Below, piece after piece: positions 1-5,896 of a stretch of DNA of 12,804 nt. Under the pieces are notes generated by a model. That model did no database searches, was not told the origin of the DNA, and saw only the letters and a list, made by a program, of their open reading frames with translations. Positions within the stretch are counted from its first letter, which is position 1, and each line of letters starts with the position of its first letter. Origin of the DNA: JBCFBK01 sp050173895 (GTDB lineage: Bacteria > Bacteroidota > Bacteroidia > Bacteroidales > Prolixibacteraceae); contig JBFXKJ010000096.1 of NCBI GenBank assembly GCA_050173895.1, forward strand, positions 1 through 12,804. Reading direction: 5' to 3'. A program made the translations under genes and the position numbers.

Positions 1-48
1 CGGACCGAACGTCCTCATTTTGATCACCGCAATAAGGGGTATTATTAA
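1..48 (+). CDS. Possible C-terminal tail of an upstream gene (partial)
   Basis: Frame 1 is open from the window edge to a TAA at 46-48 and encodes 15 residues ending HRNKGYY. The codons are ordinary for the neighbourhood, but the piece is too short to identify. A second frame (2-69) is also open and ends in TGA at 67-69, so the choice of frame is a guess. If real, this is the last part of a plus-strand gene just upstream of the sulfatase, possibly co-transcribed with it. I do not recognise a family. Confidence 0.3.
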   Translation, partial: RTERPHFDHRNKGYY

Positions 49-75
49 AAAGGAGAACGCATACGAATGACAACC

Positions 76-105
76 AAATAAATCCGGGGCTGTTTCCGGT
101 TATTT
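76..105 (+). terminator. Weak hairpin between upstream gene tail and sulfatase
   Basis: AAATAA followed by CCGG pairs with CCGG followed by TTATTT, with a two-base bulge on the left arm and a loop of about eight bases. It lies shortly after the possible upstream stop codons. There is no clean T-run after it, so it may be only a fortuitous fold. The rest of 49-188 shows no gene and no clear promoter box. Confidence 0.25.
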
Positions 106-188
106 CGGTGGCTGCAGCGTTCGCCGCAGCTGGCGACATAAGGCAGGAAGATAGAAAAGAACCGGATCATGGACCTTATGCCAATGAA

Positions 189-1547
189 ATGAAAATAAAC
201 AAGATTATTCTTTCCGTTTCTTCCTTCTGTGCGATCGTACCGTTCAATGGTATTTCTCAGGAAAGTAAGGAAAAAAAGCCCAATATCCTGGTTATACTGG
301 TTGACGATTTGGGGTACGGGGATCTTTCCTGCCAGGGAGCAAAAGATATCCATACCCCAAACATCGACAGGCTTTTTGAACAAGGAGTCCGTTTTTCGAG
401 CTTTTATGCGAATTGCACTGTTTGTTCTCCTACCAGAGCTGCCTTAATGACCGGTTGTTACCCGGATATGGTTGGAGTACCGGGTGTAATCAGAACTCAG
501 GAAGATAACAACTGGGGGTATCTTTCTCCAAATGCGGTAACCCTACCACAAATGCTCAAAAAAGCAGGTTACCGGACTGCAATTATCGGGAAATGGCATT
601 TAGGATTGCAACCGCCCAATACACCCAATGAACGGGGCTTCGATTTCTTCCACGGCTTTCTGGGCGATATGATGGAAGACTACTGGACCCACCTGAGGCA
701 CGGGATCAATTACATGAGGTTGAACGCCGGAGAAGTTAACCCGCGGGGACACGCGACCGATGTCTTTACGGCATGGGCACAGGATTATATTCGCAGCAAG
801 GCACAAGATGACCAGCCATTCTTCTTATACCTGGCCTACAATGCACCTCATTTTCCGATACAACCTCCTCCGGACTGGTTGGAAAAAGTAAGGAGAAGGG
901 AAACAGGAATTACTGAAAAACGGGCAAAGAACGTTGCCCTTGTTGAACATCTGGACGCGGGGATCGGTCGTGTTATAAAAACACTCGAAGAAACCGGGGA
1001 AATTGATCATACGGTTATCGTCTTTTCGTCCGATAATGGCGGTCATTTACCCAGTGGCGCTTCAAACGGCAGCCTGAGAGGAGGCAAGCAGGATATGTAT
1101 GAAGGAGGGATAAAAGTTCCCGCTTGTATGGTATGGAAAGGGAATATAAAAGCAGGAACTTCGGCCGCGGCGCTCGGATTAACGATGGATTTTTATCCAA
1201 CAATTTGCGGGATAGCCGGAGTCCCGGTCGACCATCCAATCGACGGAATCAGCCTATTGCCGGCAATCAGGAATCAAGCGCCGGATGATTACAACAACAG
1301 AATGGTATTCTTTATGAGAAGGGAAGGCGGAATGTACGGAGGTTTATGCTACTATGCAGCGCGAAAAGGAGCTTACAAAATTTTACAGAACACTCCGTAT
1401 AAAAATGTACAGTTATTTAAAATAGACACCGATCCTTCGGAAAAGTCGTCCCTCGATTTAAGTTCAGAACGATTTAAGGAGTTAAAACAGGGTTTATCGC
1501 AACATATCCGAAGGTCCGGAGCCATCCCATGGCAGAAAACCAAATAA
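189..1547 (+). CDS. Secreted type I sulfatase (formylglycine-dependent, S1 family)
   Basis: This 452-residue protein is a sulfatase of the alkaline-phosphatase superfamily, which hydrolyses sulfate esters, most often on sulfated glycans in Bacteroidota. It begins with a signal-peptide-like stretch (residues 1-24). Next come PNILVILVDDLGYGD, with the metal-binding Asp pair at 39-40, and the core motif C79-S-P-T-R83. Cys79 is the residue converted to formylglycine by a separate maturase not seen here. GKWHLG lies at 134-139, an active-site-type His at 221, and the second metal-site motif SSDNGG (D282, N283) and a conserved-type Lys (300) follow. The length is typical for the family. The frame extends back to 108, but those 27 residues are low-complexity and unlike the family; the ATG at 189 precedes the signal peptide directly, so I chose it. 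No SusC/SusD or glycoside hydrolase is visible beside it, and the substrate cannot be predicted. Confidence 0.93.
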   Translation: MKINKIILSVSSFCAIVPFNGISQESKEKKPNILVILVDDLGYGDLSCQGAKDIHTPNIDRLFEQGVRFSSFYANCTVCSPTRAALMTGCYPDMVGVPGVIRTQEDNNWGYLSPNAVTLPQMLKKAGYRTAIIGKWHLGLQPPNTPNERGFDFFHGFLGDMMEDYWTHLRHGINYMRLNAGEVNPRGHATDVFTAWAQDYIRSKAQDDQPFFLYLAYNAPHFPIQPPPDWLEKVRRRETGITEKRAKNVALVEHLDAGIGRVIKTLEETGEIDHTVIVFSSDNGGHLPSGASNGSLRGGKQDMYEGGIKVPACMVWKGNIKAGTSAAALGLTMDFYPTICGIAGVPVDHPIDGISLLPAIRNQAPDDYNNRMVFFMRREGGMYGGLCYYAARKGAYKILQNTPYKNVQLFKIDTDPSEKSSLDLSSERFKELKQGLSQHIRRSGAIPWQKTK

Positions 1548-1560
1548 TGTCCGATAATAA

Positions 1561-1584
1561 AACAGCCCGGGAAACCGGGCTGTT
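1561..1584. terminator. Bidirectional rho-independent terminator
   Basis: A perfect 10-bp stem (left arm AACAGCCCGG) closes on a GAAA tetraloop. It lies between the convergent ends of the sulfatase (stop at 1547) and the small minus-strand gene (stop at 1592). On the plus strand it is followed by GGTAGTTTTACTT; on the minus strand by TTTTATTAT. It can therefore serve both genes, and is somewhat better placed for the minus strand. Confidence 0.85.
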
Positions 1585-1591
1585 GGTAGTT

Positions 1592-1789
1592 TTACTTCTT
1601 GTCAGAAGTTGTTTTCTTCTCTCCGCTTTTTTCTTTGTCACATCCTTTCTTGCAGCACTCTTTCTTCTTTTCATCCGGTTTATTTGCCGTCTGTTCCGTA
1701 GTTGTTTTTTTCTTTTCTACCGTGCCGCTTGATGCATAAGTCACCCCGAAGGTGAATACAATCGCCATTACTAAGACCAGTCTTTTCAT
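1592..1789 (-). CDS. Small secreted Lys/Cys-rich protein of unknown function
   Basis: A 65-residue protein. Residues 1-19 form a clean signal peptide (MKRL, then a hydrophobic core, then VTYA before SS). The predicted mature part is about 45 residues, of which 15 are lysine. It carries a Cys cluster E-C45-C46-K-K-G-C50 and Thr/Glu/Lys-rich flanks with no other hydrophobic segment. I do not recognise a named family. The CC-x3-C cluster suggests a metal-binding or disulfide role in the periplasm; this is inference only. The frame is open back to 1879, but the 30 extra residues look like translated AT-rich DNA. The ATG at 1787-1789 gives the signal peptide directly, so I used it. It has its own terminator downstream, and a perfect inverted repeat lies 32 bases upstream of its start. 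Confidence 0.7.
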   Translation of the reverse strand: MKRLVLVMAIVFTFGVTYASSGTVEKKKTTTEQTANKPDEKKKECCKKGCDKEKSGEKKTTSDKK

Positions 1790-1820
1790 TATTTCAAAAT
1801 TTAAGTTAAACACGGCTAAG

Positions 1821-1843
1821 TTATTAAGAATAGTTCTTAATAA
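1821..1843. promoter_or_regulatory. Perfect 10-bp inverted repeat, candidate operator or 5'-UTR hairpin
   Basis: The arms are TTATTAAGAA (1821-1830) and TTCTTAATAA (1834-1843), separated by TAG. The repeat sits 32 bases upstream of the start codon of the small Lys/Cys-rich gene, within the AT-rich intergenic DNA between it and hydG. The symmetry fits a dimeric repressor site. In RNA it would form an AU-rich hairpin in the leader. I cannot assign a regulator family: it does not match the standard Fur, Rex or FNR consensus sequences. Confidence 0.55.
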
Positions 1844-1855
1844 AAACAGCATTAA

Positions 1856-1883
1856 CAAATATTTAGAAAAAAGACGCAATCAA
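1856..1883 (-). promoter_or_regulatory. Weak candidate promoter of the small secreted protein gene
   Basis: On the minus strand AATATTTG (1856-1863) differs from the Bacteroidota -7 consensus TAnnTTTG at one base. A TTG lies 17 bases upstream of it, at 1881-1883, which falls inside the first copy of the heptanucleotide repeat. Transcription would then start just before the inverted repeat at 1821-1843. The match is imperfect and the AT-rich context makes chance matches likely. Confidence 0.3.
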
Positions 1884-1912
1884 GAATCAAGAATCAAGAA
1901 TCAAGAATCAAG
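1878..1912. repeat. Heptanucleotide tandem repeat, five perfect copies of AATCAAG
   Basis: Five uninterrupted copies of AATCAAG occupy 35 bases, followed by a degenerate purine-rich tail (about 1913-1945). The array is non-coding. It lies between the hydG stop codon (1949) and the small secreted-protein gene (start 1789). The unit contains CAA, which reads TTG on the minus strand, so the array presents a TTG every 7 bases. Copy-number change by slippage is possible for such an array, but a single sequence cannot show it. Confidence 0.95.
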
Positions 1913-1948
1913 ATAAGAAGACATAAGACAAAAGAAGCAAGATGTCTT

Positions 1949-3337
1949 TTAGCAGAACACGTCTTTCTGTCCGGCTTTTACACGGTCGACTAGTTTGCGG
2001 GCCCTTTCGGCCGCGAGTCCGGTCATAGAGGCAATTGTCCGTTCGATCAGTTCCGTTCCTGCAAGGAAGGTTTGCGGTGAGGCATAATCATTCAGGTACT
2101 CCATAAAGCTGGAGAGGGCGTTAGGGCTGCAGTGATTTTTTATTTCTCCCGGTTTGGCCAGGTCCATGAAATCCTGGCCGGTCCGGCCAAGCCGGTAGCA
2201 GCCGGTACAGAAGGAGGGAATATAGCCCATATTGACCACGTCGAAAATGACCTGGTCGAGTGGCCGGTGATCGCCCATATAGAACTGGCCCGAGGCTTCG
2301 TTGTCTTTTTCGTATCCTCCGGGGTTGGTGCGGCTTCCGGCGGAGATCTGGGAAACTCCCAGCCGGAAAGTTTCATTCCGCATTTGCGGGCTTTCGCGGG
2401 TCGACATGATAATGCCGGTGTAAGGGACGGCAAGGCGCAGAATGGCTACAATTTTTTTGAACTCCAGGTCGGATACGGCATAGGGGGGATGAGAAGCCAT
2501 TTCGGAGCCGGTGGCAGGCTCCATCCTGGGAACGCTGATGGTATGAGGGCCTACCCCGTAAACTTTTTCCAGTTCGGCGATGTGCTGCAACATGGCCAGC
2601 AGTTCAAAGCGGTAATCGTACAGTCCGAAAAGCGCCCCGATGCCCACATCGTCGATACCGGCTTCCATAGCCCGGTGCATCGCTGTCACACGCCAGTCAT
2701 AATCTCTTTTCCTGCCGCCGGTGTGCACCTTCCGGTATGTCTCACGGTGGTAAGTTTCCTGAAACAGCTGATAGGTGCCTATCTTTTCTTCTTTCAGCAT
2801 GCGGAATTCGTCCACCTCCAGGGGAGCCACATTGACGTTGATCCTTCTGATTCCCGCACCCTGGTGACGGGCAGAATAAACCGACCGTACCGAATCGAGG
2901 ACATACCGGATACCTTGTCCGGTATAATATTCGCCGGCCACCAGCAGAATCCGTTTATGGCCCTGGCCGATCAGCGTCTCCGTTTCAGCCATGATCTCCT
3001 CCTGACTGAGCGCTTTTCTTTCAATTTCTGTGTTTTTGGCCCGGAAGGCGCAGTAAACACATTCATTGGCGCAAAGATTGGAGATATACAAAGGTGCAAA
3101 TAAAACCAGCCGTTTCCCGTAAATAGTCTCTTTGATGGTGTTGGCCGCACGAAAGAGCTCTTCAAGCTGTTCCTGCTCCCGAATACCTGTCAGGACAGCA
3201 ACATCATCCAGTTTGAGTCCCTTCATTTCCAGACCTTTCGAAAGGATCTCCCGAACCTGCTGTTTGTCCGGGTTCATGCTTTTGATCAGAATGTCAGCGA
3301 CTTCCTGCTCTTTAATGAATGCTGATGTGATTTCCAT
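1949..3337 (-). CDS. hydG: [FeFe]-hydrogenase maturase HydG (radical SAM tyrosine lyase)
   Basis: This 462-residue protein cleaves tyrosine to p-cresol and dehydroglycine, which yields the CO and CN ligands of the H-cluster. The radical-SAM motif C89-x3-C93-x2-C96 lies in NLCANECVYCAF, inside a TIM-barrel-type domain. The decisive feature is the C-terminal auxiliary-cluster motif C377-x2-C380-x22-C403; it is typical of HydG and missing from the relative ThiH. The length is normal for HydG. The frame runs open to 3691, but the extra part lies antisense to the hydE start and is unlike the family. The ATG at 3335-3337 is preceded at a sensible distance by a good promoter, so I chose it. It is divergent from hydE. 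No clear terminator follows; the downstream DNA is pyrimidine-rich on this strand and repetitive. Confidence 0.96.
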   Translation of the reverse strand: MEITSAFIKEQEVADILIKSMNPDKQQVREILSKGLEMKGLKLDDVAVLTGIREQEQLEELFRAANTIKETIYGKRLVLFAPLYISNLCANECVYCAFRAKNTEIERKALSQEEIMAETETLIGQGHKRILLVAGEYYTGQGIRYVLDSVRSVYSARHQGAGIRRINVNVAPLEVDEFRMLKEEKIGTYQLFQETYHRETYRKVHTGGRKRDYDWRVTAMHRAMEAGIDDVGIGALFGLYDYRFELLAMLQHIAELEKVYGVGPHTISVPRMEPATGSEMASHPPYAVSDLEFKKIVAILRLAVPYTGIIMSTRESPQMRNETFRLGVSQISAGSRTNPGGYEKDNEASGQFYMGDHRPLDQVIFDVVNMGYIPSFCTGCYRLGRTGQDFMDLAKPGEIKNHCSPNALSSFMEYLNDYASPQTFLAGTELIERTIASMTGLAAERARKLVDRVKAGQKDVFC

Positions 3338-3358
3338 GCCTTTCGTCTGATTACAGAT

Positions 3359-3389
3359 CAAAAGTAGAAATAAAAATCCCGGTCTGCAA
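3359..3389 (-). promoter_or_regulatory. hydG promoter (Bacteroidota type)
   Basis: Read on the minus strand, TTG (3387-3389) is followed after 20 bases by TACTTTTG (3359-3366), a full match to TAnnTTTG. Transcription would start near 3355, about 20 bases before the hydG ATG. The spacing agrees with known Bacteroidota promoters. The TTG element stands back-to-back with that of the hydE promoter, 16 bases away. Confidence 0.7.
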
Positions 3390-3404
3390 GTACGAGACGA
3401 GCAT

Positions 3405-3417
3405 GTTGCGCTGCAAC
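3405..3417. promoter_or_regulatory. Inverted repeat over the hydE -33 element
   Basis: GTTGC (3405-3409) and GCAAC (3413-3417) form a perfect 5-bp inverted repeat with a 3-base spacer. It covers the TTG element of the hydE promoter and lies 15 bases from that of hydG. The position would suit a regulator acting on one or both maturase genes. The arms are short, so chance is a real possibility. Confidence 0.35.
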
Positions 3418-3438
3418 GCCGGCAATTCTTTATCTTTG
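3406..3438 (+). promoter_or_regulatory. hydE promoter (Bacteroidota type)
   Basis: TTG (3406-3408) is followed after 22 bases by TATCTTTG (3431-3438), a full match to TAnnTTTG. The expected start site is near 3442, giving a leader of roughly 65 bases before the hydE ATG at 3508. This also argues against the longer reading frame that opens at 3403, because that start would lie upstream of the transcript. Confidence 0.65.
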
Positions 3439-3507
3439 CAGGGAGGTAAGCCGGTCGTCCGGCGACTGGAACAGCAAAGAGAGTTTTTAAACCGTCATTT
3501 GCTCCGG

Positions 3508-4605
3508 ATGAAAAAAATGAATGAAATAATTTGCCAAACGGATTTTTCGGAAGAAGATCTGATCTGCCTGCTGGAATCTGAAGGAGAAGAACGCCGGCTG
3601 TTATTCGAAGCTGCAGATCGGAGAAAACAGGAAACGGTCGGGGAAAAGGTTTATTTCCGGGGCCTGGTCGAATTTTCAAATTTCTGCTCAAAAGACTGCC
3701 TGTATTGCGGGATCCGGAAAAGCAATGAAAAGGTAAGCCGTTATGAGTTGAGCGATGAAGAGATCCTGGAGGCTTGCCGGTTTTCCTGGGAGAACCACTT
3801 CGGTTCGGTGGTCCTGCAGTCGGGCGAACGTTCTTCTTCGCAGTTTACAGAACGGGTAAACCGGCTGATCCGGCAAATTAAGGATCTCTCGGCAGGGGAA
3901 CTGGGAATTACGCTTTCGTGCGGAGAACAACATGAGGAAACCTATCATCGCTGGTTTGAAAGCGGGGCGCACCGGTATCTTTTACGCATTGAGAGTTCGG
4001 ACCGGGAGCTTTACGAAAAAATTCATCCGCAAAACGAACACCACTTATTCGAAAAGCGGCTGGAGTGTCTTTACCTGCTGAAGCAATACGGGTACCAGAC
4101 CGGAACGGGCGTGATGATCGGCCTGCCTTTCCAGACGACCCGTCATTTGGCAAAAGACCTGCTGTTCATGAAAAAACTGGACGTGGATATGGTGGGGATG
4201 GGGCCTTATCTTGAACACGAAGACACACCTCTGATCCGGTATACGCATCTTTTACAAAGCAAACAGGAACGCTTTGCCCTGGCGTTGAAAATGATCGCGG
4301 CACTGCGGCTGCTGATGCCGGATATCAATATTGCGGCGGCCACCTCCCTGCAGGCGATTGATCCGGCAGGAAGGGAAAAAGCGCTTAAAACGGGTGCCAA
4401 TATTATCATGCCTAACATGACCCCCCGGGCGTACCGGAAAGAATATCAGTTGTACGAAGGGAAACCATGTCTGGACGAAGATGCCTGCCTGTGCGGCAAC
4501 TGCCTGGATGCCCGGATCGGTCTGGCCGGTTGCGAGCCCGGCTATGATGAATGGGGTGATTCGCTGCATTTCGCACTCAGGCGTTCCGGTTCTTCCCGAA
4601 GCTAA
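3508..4605 (+). CDS. hydE: [FeFe]-hydrogenase maturase HydE (radical SAM protein)
   Basis: This 365-residue radical-SAM enzyme acts after HydG in building the diiron subcluster of the H-cluster. The motif C60-x3-C64-x2-C67 (NFCSKDCLYCG) binds the SAM cluster. VVLQSGE (101-107) and the GVMIGLP segment (201-207) fit the HydE/BioB-like barrel. The second-cluster motif seen in many HydE proteins is present as C321-x7-C329-x2-C332. The length is close to the usual 350. The ATG at 3508 is preferred over the in-frame ATG at 3403, because a promoter box (3431-3438) lies downstream of the earlier one. A second ATG at 3517 is also possible. The stop overlaps the stop of the convergent DUF4956 gene by 4 bp. 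The adjacent hydG supports the assignment over PylB, its closest relative. Confidence 0.95.
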   Translation: MKKMNEIICQTDFSEEDLICLLESEGEERRLLFEAADRRKQETVGEKVYFRGLVEFSNFCSKDCLYCGIRKSNEKVSRYELSDEEILEACRFSWENHFGSVVLQSGERSSSQFTERVNRLIRQIKDLSAGELGITLSCGEQHEETYHRWFESGAHRYLLRIESSDRELYEKIHPQNEHHLFEKRLECLYLLKQYGYQTGTGVMIGLPFQTTRHLAKDLLFMKKLDVDMVGMGPYLEHEDTPLIRYTHLLQSKQERFALALKMIAALRLLMPDINIAAATSLQAIDPAGREKALKTGANIIMPNMTPRAYRKEYQLYEGKPCLDEDACLCGNCLDARIGLAGCEPGYDEWGDSLHFALRRSGSSRS

Positions 4606-5315
4606 CTGTCCGTACCTGTCCAGGTTTCTTCCGGAACATTGAATGCTTTGTTCTTATCGTAGTAGTAAATGATGATCTCTGCTCTTTTACGGACATAGTT
4701 CACGGAAACGATATCGATACGGTGGATTTCCAGGCCTGTTTGTGCTTTTAACTCCCGGATGAGGGCCTGTTCATCGTTTCCGGTGATCAGTTCCGATTGT
4801 TCACAGGTAATTTTCCGGGACGATTCGTGTGCCAGACGGAAGGTAAACTCGAGCAGCCAGAGGATCCCCGTAACCAAAAGATTTGCAAGGACGACCTGCG
4901 AATAGGGGACATATTTGTCCGACACAGAGTTGATGACCGCGATTCCTATCAGGACAAACAGGTAGGTCATTTCTTTGATCCGGACCGGGTTGGTCCGGTA
5001 TCGCAAAATTCCGAAGAGGGCGAAAAGTCCGAAGGCAAAGCCCAGCTTGAGTTCAACGTCCGACAGCAGGTAGGCCAGCAGGAAGACCATCACATTAACC
5101 AGGAGGAATGTAAAGAGGTAGTCTTTGCGTCTGGTTTTGCGGTAATAAATATAGCGGGCAATGACCAGGGTCACGGCAAAATTAAAAAGAAAGCGGATCA
5201 GCAGATCCCAGAAATGGGGAGCGTAGAAAAAGGCCGCTTCGTTTAGCACAGGCTGTGGCGGGGTGAATAACAGGCCCGGATGGATGCCGGATTTTAAAAG
5301 AAGCAGCTTTGTCAT
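4602..5315 (-). CDS. DUF4956 integral membrane protein
   Basis: A 237-residue protein that I recognise as DUF4956 from the conserved-looking segment FGLFALFGILRYRTNPVRIK (96-115). About four or five membrane spans are visible (roughly 37-56, 66-84, 91-104, 117-131 and 139-158). A soluble C-terminal domain of about 75 residues follows, with alternating hydrophobic strands such as AEIIIYYY. The biochemical function is unknown. In other genomes the family often neighbours VTC/CYTH polyphosphate-type and CotH-type genes. The ATG at 5313-5315 overlaps the TGA of the upstream ogt-type gene (ATGA), so translation is probably coupled. Its TAG shares bases with the hydE TAA on the other strand. There is no room for a terminator between them. 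Confidence 0.85.
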   Translation of the reverse strand: MTKLLLLKSGIHPGLLFTPPQPVLNEAAFFYAPHFWDLLIRFLFNFAVTLVIARYIYYRKTRRKDYLFTFLLVNVMVFLLAYLLSDVELKLGFAFGLFALFGILRYRTNPVRIKEMTYLFVLIGIAVINSVSDKYVPYSQVVLANLLVTGILWLLEFTFRLAHESSRKITCEQSELITGNDEQALIRELKAQTGLEIHRIDIVSVNYVRKRAEIIIYYYDKNKAFNVPEETWTGTDS

Positions 5316-5794
5316 AGCAAAGTTGTTTTGAACGGATTATGGGTATGCTCGTGCTGAAGAAGCCATTTTTTACGCCAAATTCCACCGGCATAGCCGATCA
5401 ATCTGTTATTGGCTCCGATCACGCGGTGGCAGGGGATGACGATTGCTACCGGGTTTTTGGAATTCGCGCCGCCCACTGCCCGCATCAGATTCCTGTTTCC
5501 CATCCCCTTGGCCAGGTCCAGATAGGTGATTTGCTGCCCGTAAGGAATGGTATGCAACTGCTCCCACACTTTTCGCTGGAAGGCCGTTCCGTCCGGCTCA
5601 AGTGGCAGGTCAAATTCAAAACGCTGTCCGGCGAAGTACTCGTCCAGTTGAAGGCTGATATTTACTTTTAAGTCGGCATGAAAGCCTTCAGTGTCCTCCA
5701 TGACATCATTGAAGAGGATCCTTGTGATCTGGCCGTTGTAAGCCTCTGCCGTCAACAGTCCGATAGGGGAGCGGTAAGTGAATTTTTCAGTCAC
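5312..5794 (-). CDS. ogt: Methylated-DNA--[protein]-cysteine S-methyltransferase (Ogt/MGMT type)
   Basis: A 160-residue suicide repair protein that transfers the alkyl group from O6-alkylguanine in DNA to its own cysteine. The active-site motif is IPCHRV with the acceptor C122. Upstream are the helix-turn-helix region and the base-flipping Arg motif MRAVGGAN (R105, N111). YAGG at 135-138 completes the substrate loop. The length is typical of Ogt proteins without the Ada domain. The start read here is GTG at 5792-5794, preceded by a run of seven A; I see no in-frame ATG that would give a family-like N-terminus. It is first in a two-gene operon with the DUF4956 gene (4-bp overlap). The promoter is unclear: TAAATTCG at 5818-5825 on this strand is one base off the -7 consensus and has no well-placed TTG. 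Confidence 0.95.
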   Translation of the reverse strand: MTEKFTYRSPIGLLTAEAYNGQITRILFNDVMEDTEGFHADLKVNISLQLDEYFAGQRFEFDLPLEPDGTAFQRKVWEQLHTIPYGQQITYLDLAKGMGNRNLMRAVGGANSKNPVAIVIPCHRVIGANNRLIGYAGGIWRKKWLLQHEHTHNPFKTTLL

Positions 5795-5870
5795 TTTTTT
5801 TGTTTTAATGAGAAGAGCGAATTTAGTGATAACAACTGAAAGCTGTGCCGGGTTTGTCGGTTAAAAACAG

Positions 5871-5894
5871 GAAAGAGGCCCAAAAGCCTCTTTC
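5871..5894 (-). terminator. Terminator of the hydrogenase structural operon
   Basis: A perfect 9-bp stem (GAAAGAGGC with GCCTCTTTC) and a 6-base loop lie immediately after the hydA stop codon. On the minus strand the stem is followed by CTGTTTTTAACC, a suitable T-rich tail. It separates the hydrogenase operon from the ogt-type gene transcribed in the same direction. Confidence 0.85.
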
Positions 5895-5896
5895 TT

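Noticed and set aside
2..69. A second open frame at the left edge that reads PNVLILI, resembling a sulfatase N-terminus
   Set aside because: The likeness ends after seven residues (no following Asp pair) and the frame stops at 67-69. Chance is the better explanation.
1878..1945. A possible CRISPR-like array
   Set aside because: The unit is only 7 bases with no spacers. It is a simple tandem repeat.
2132..3103. A 323-codon plus-strand open frame antisense to hydG
   Set aside because: The minus-strand HydG is a clear full-length enzyme with all cluster motifs. The opposite frame has the atypical composition of a shadow frame and no family features.
3403..3507. An N-terminal extension of HydE to the ATG at 3403
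   Set aside because: The -7 promoter box lies inside this stretch, and the extra 35 residues are not family-like. It is treated as leader and promoter DNA.
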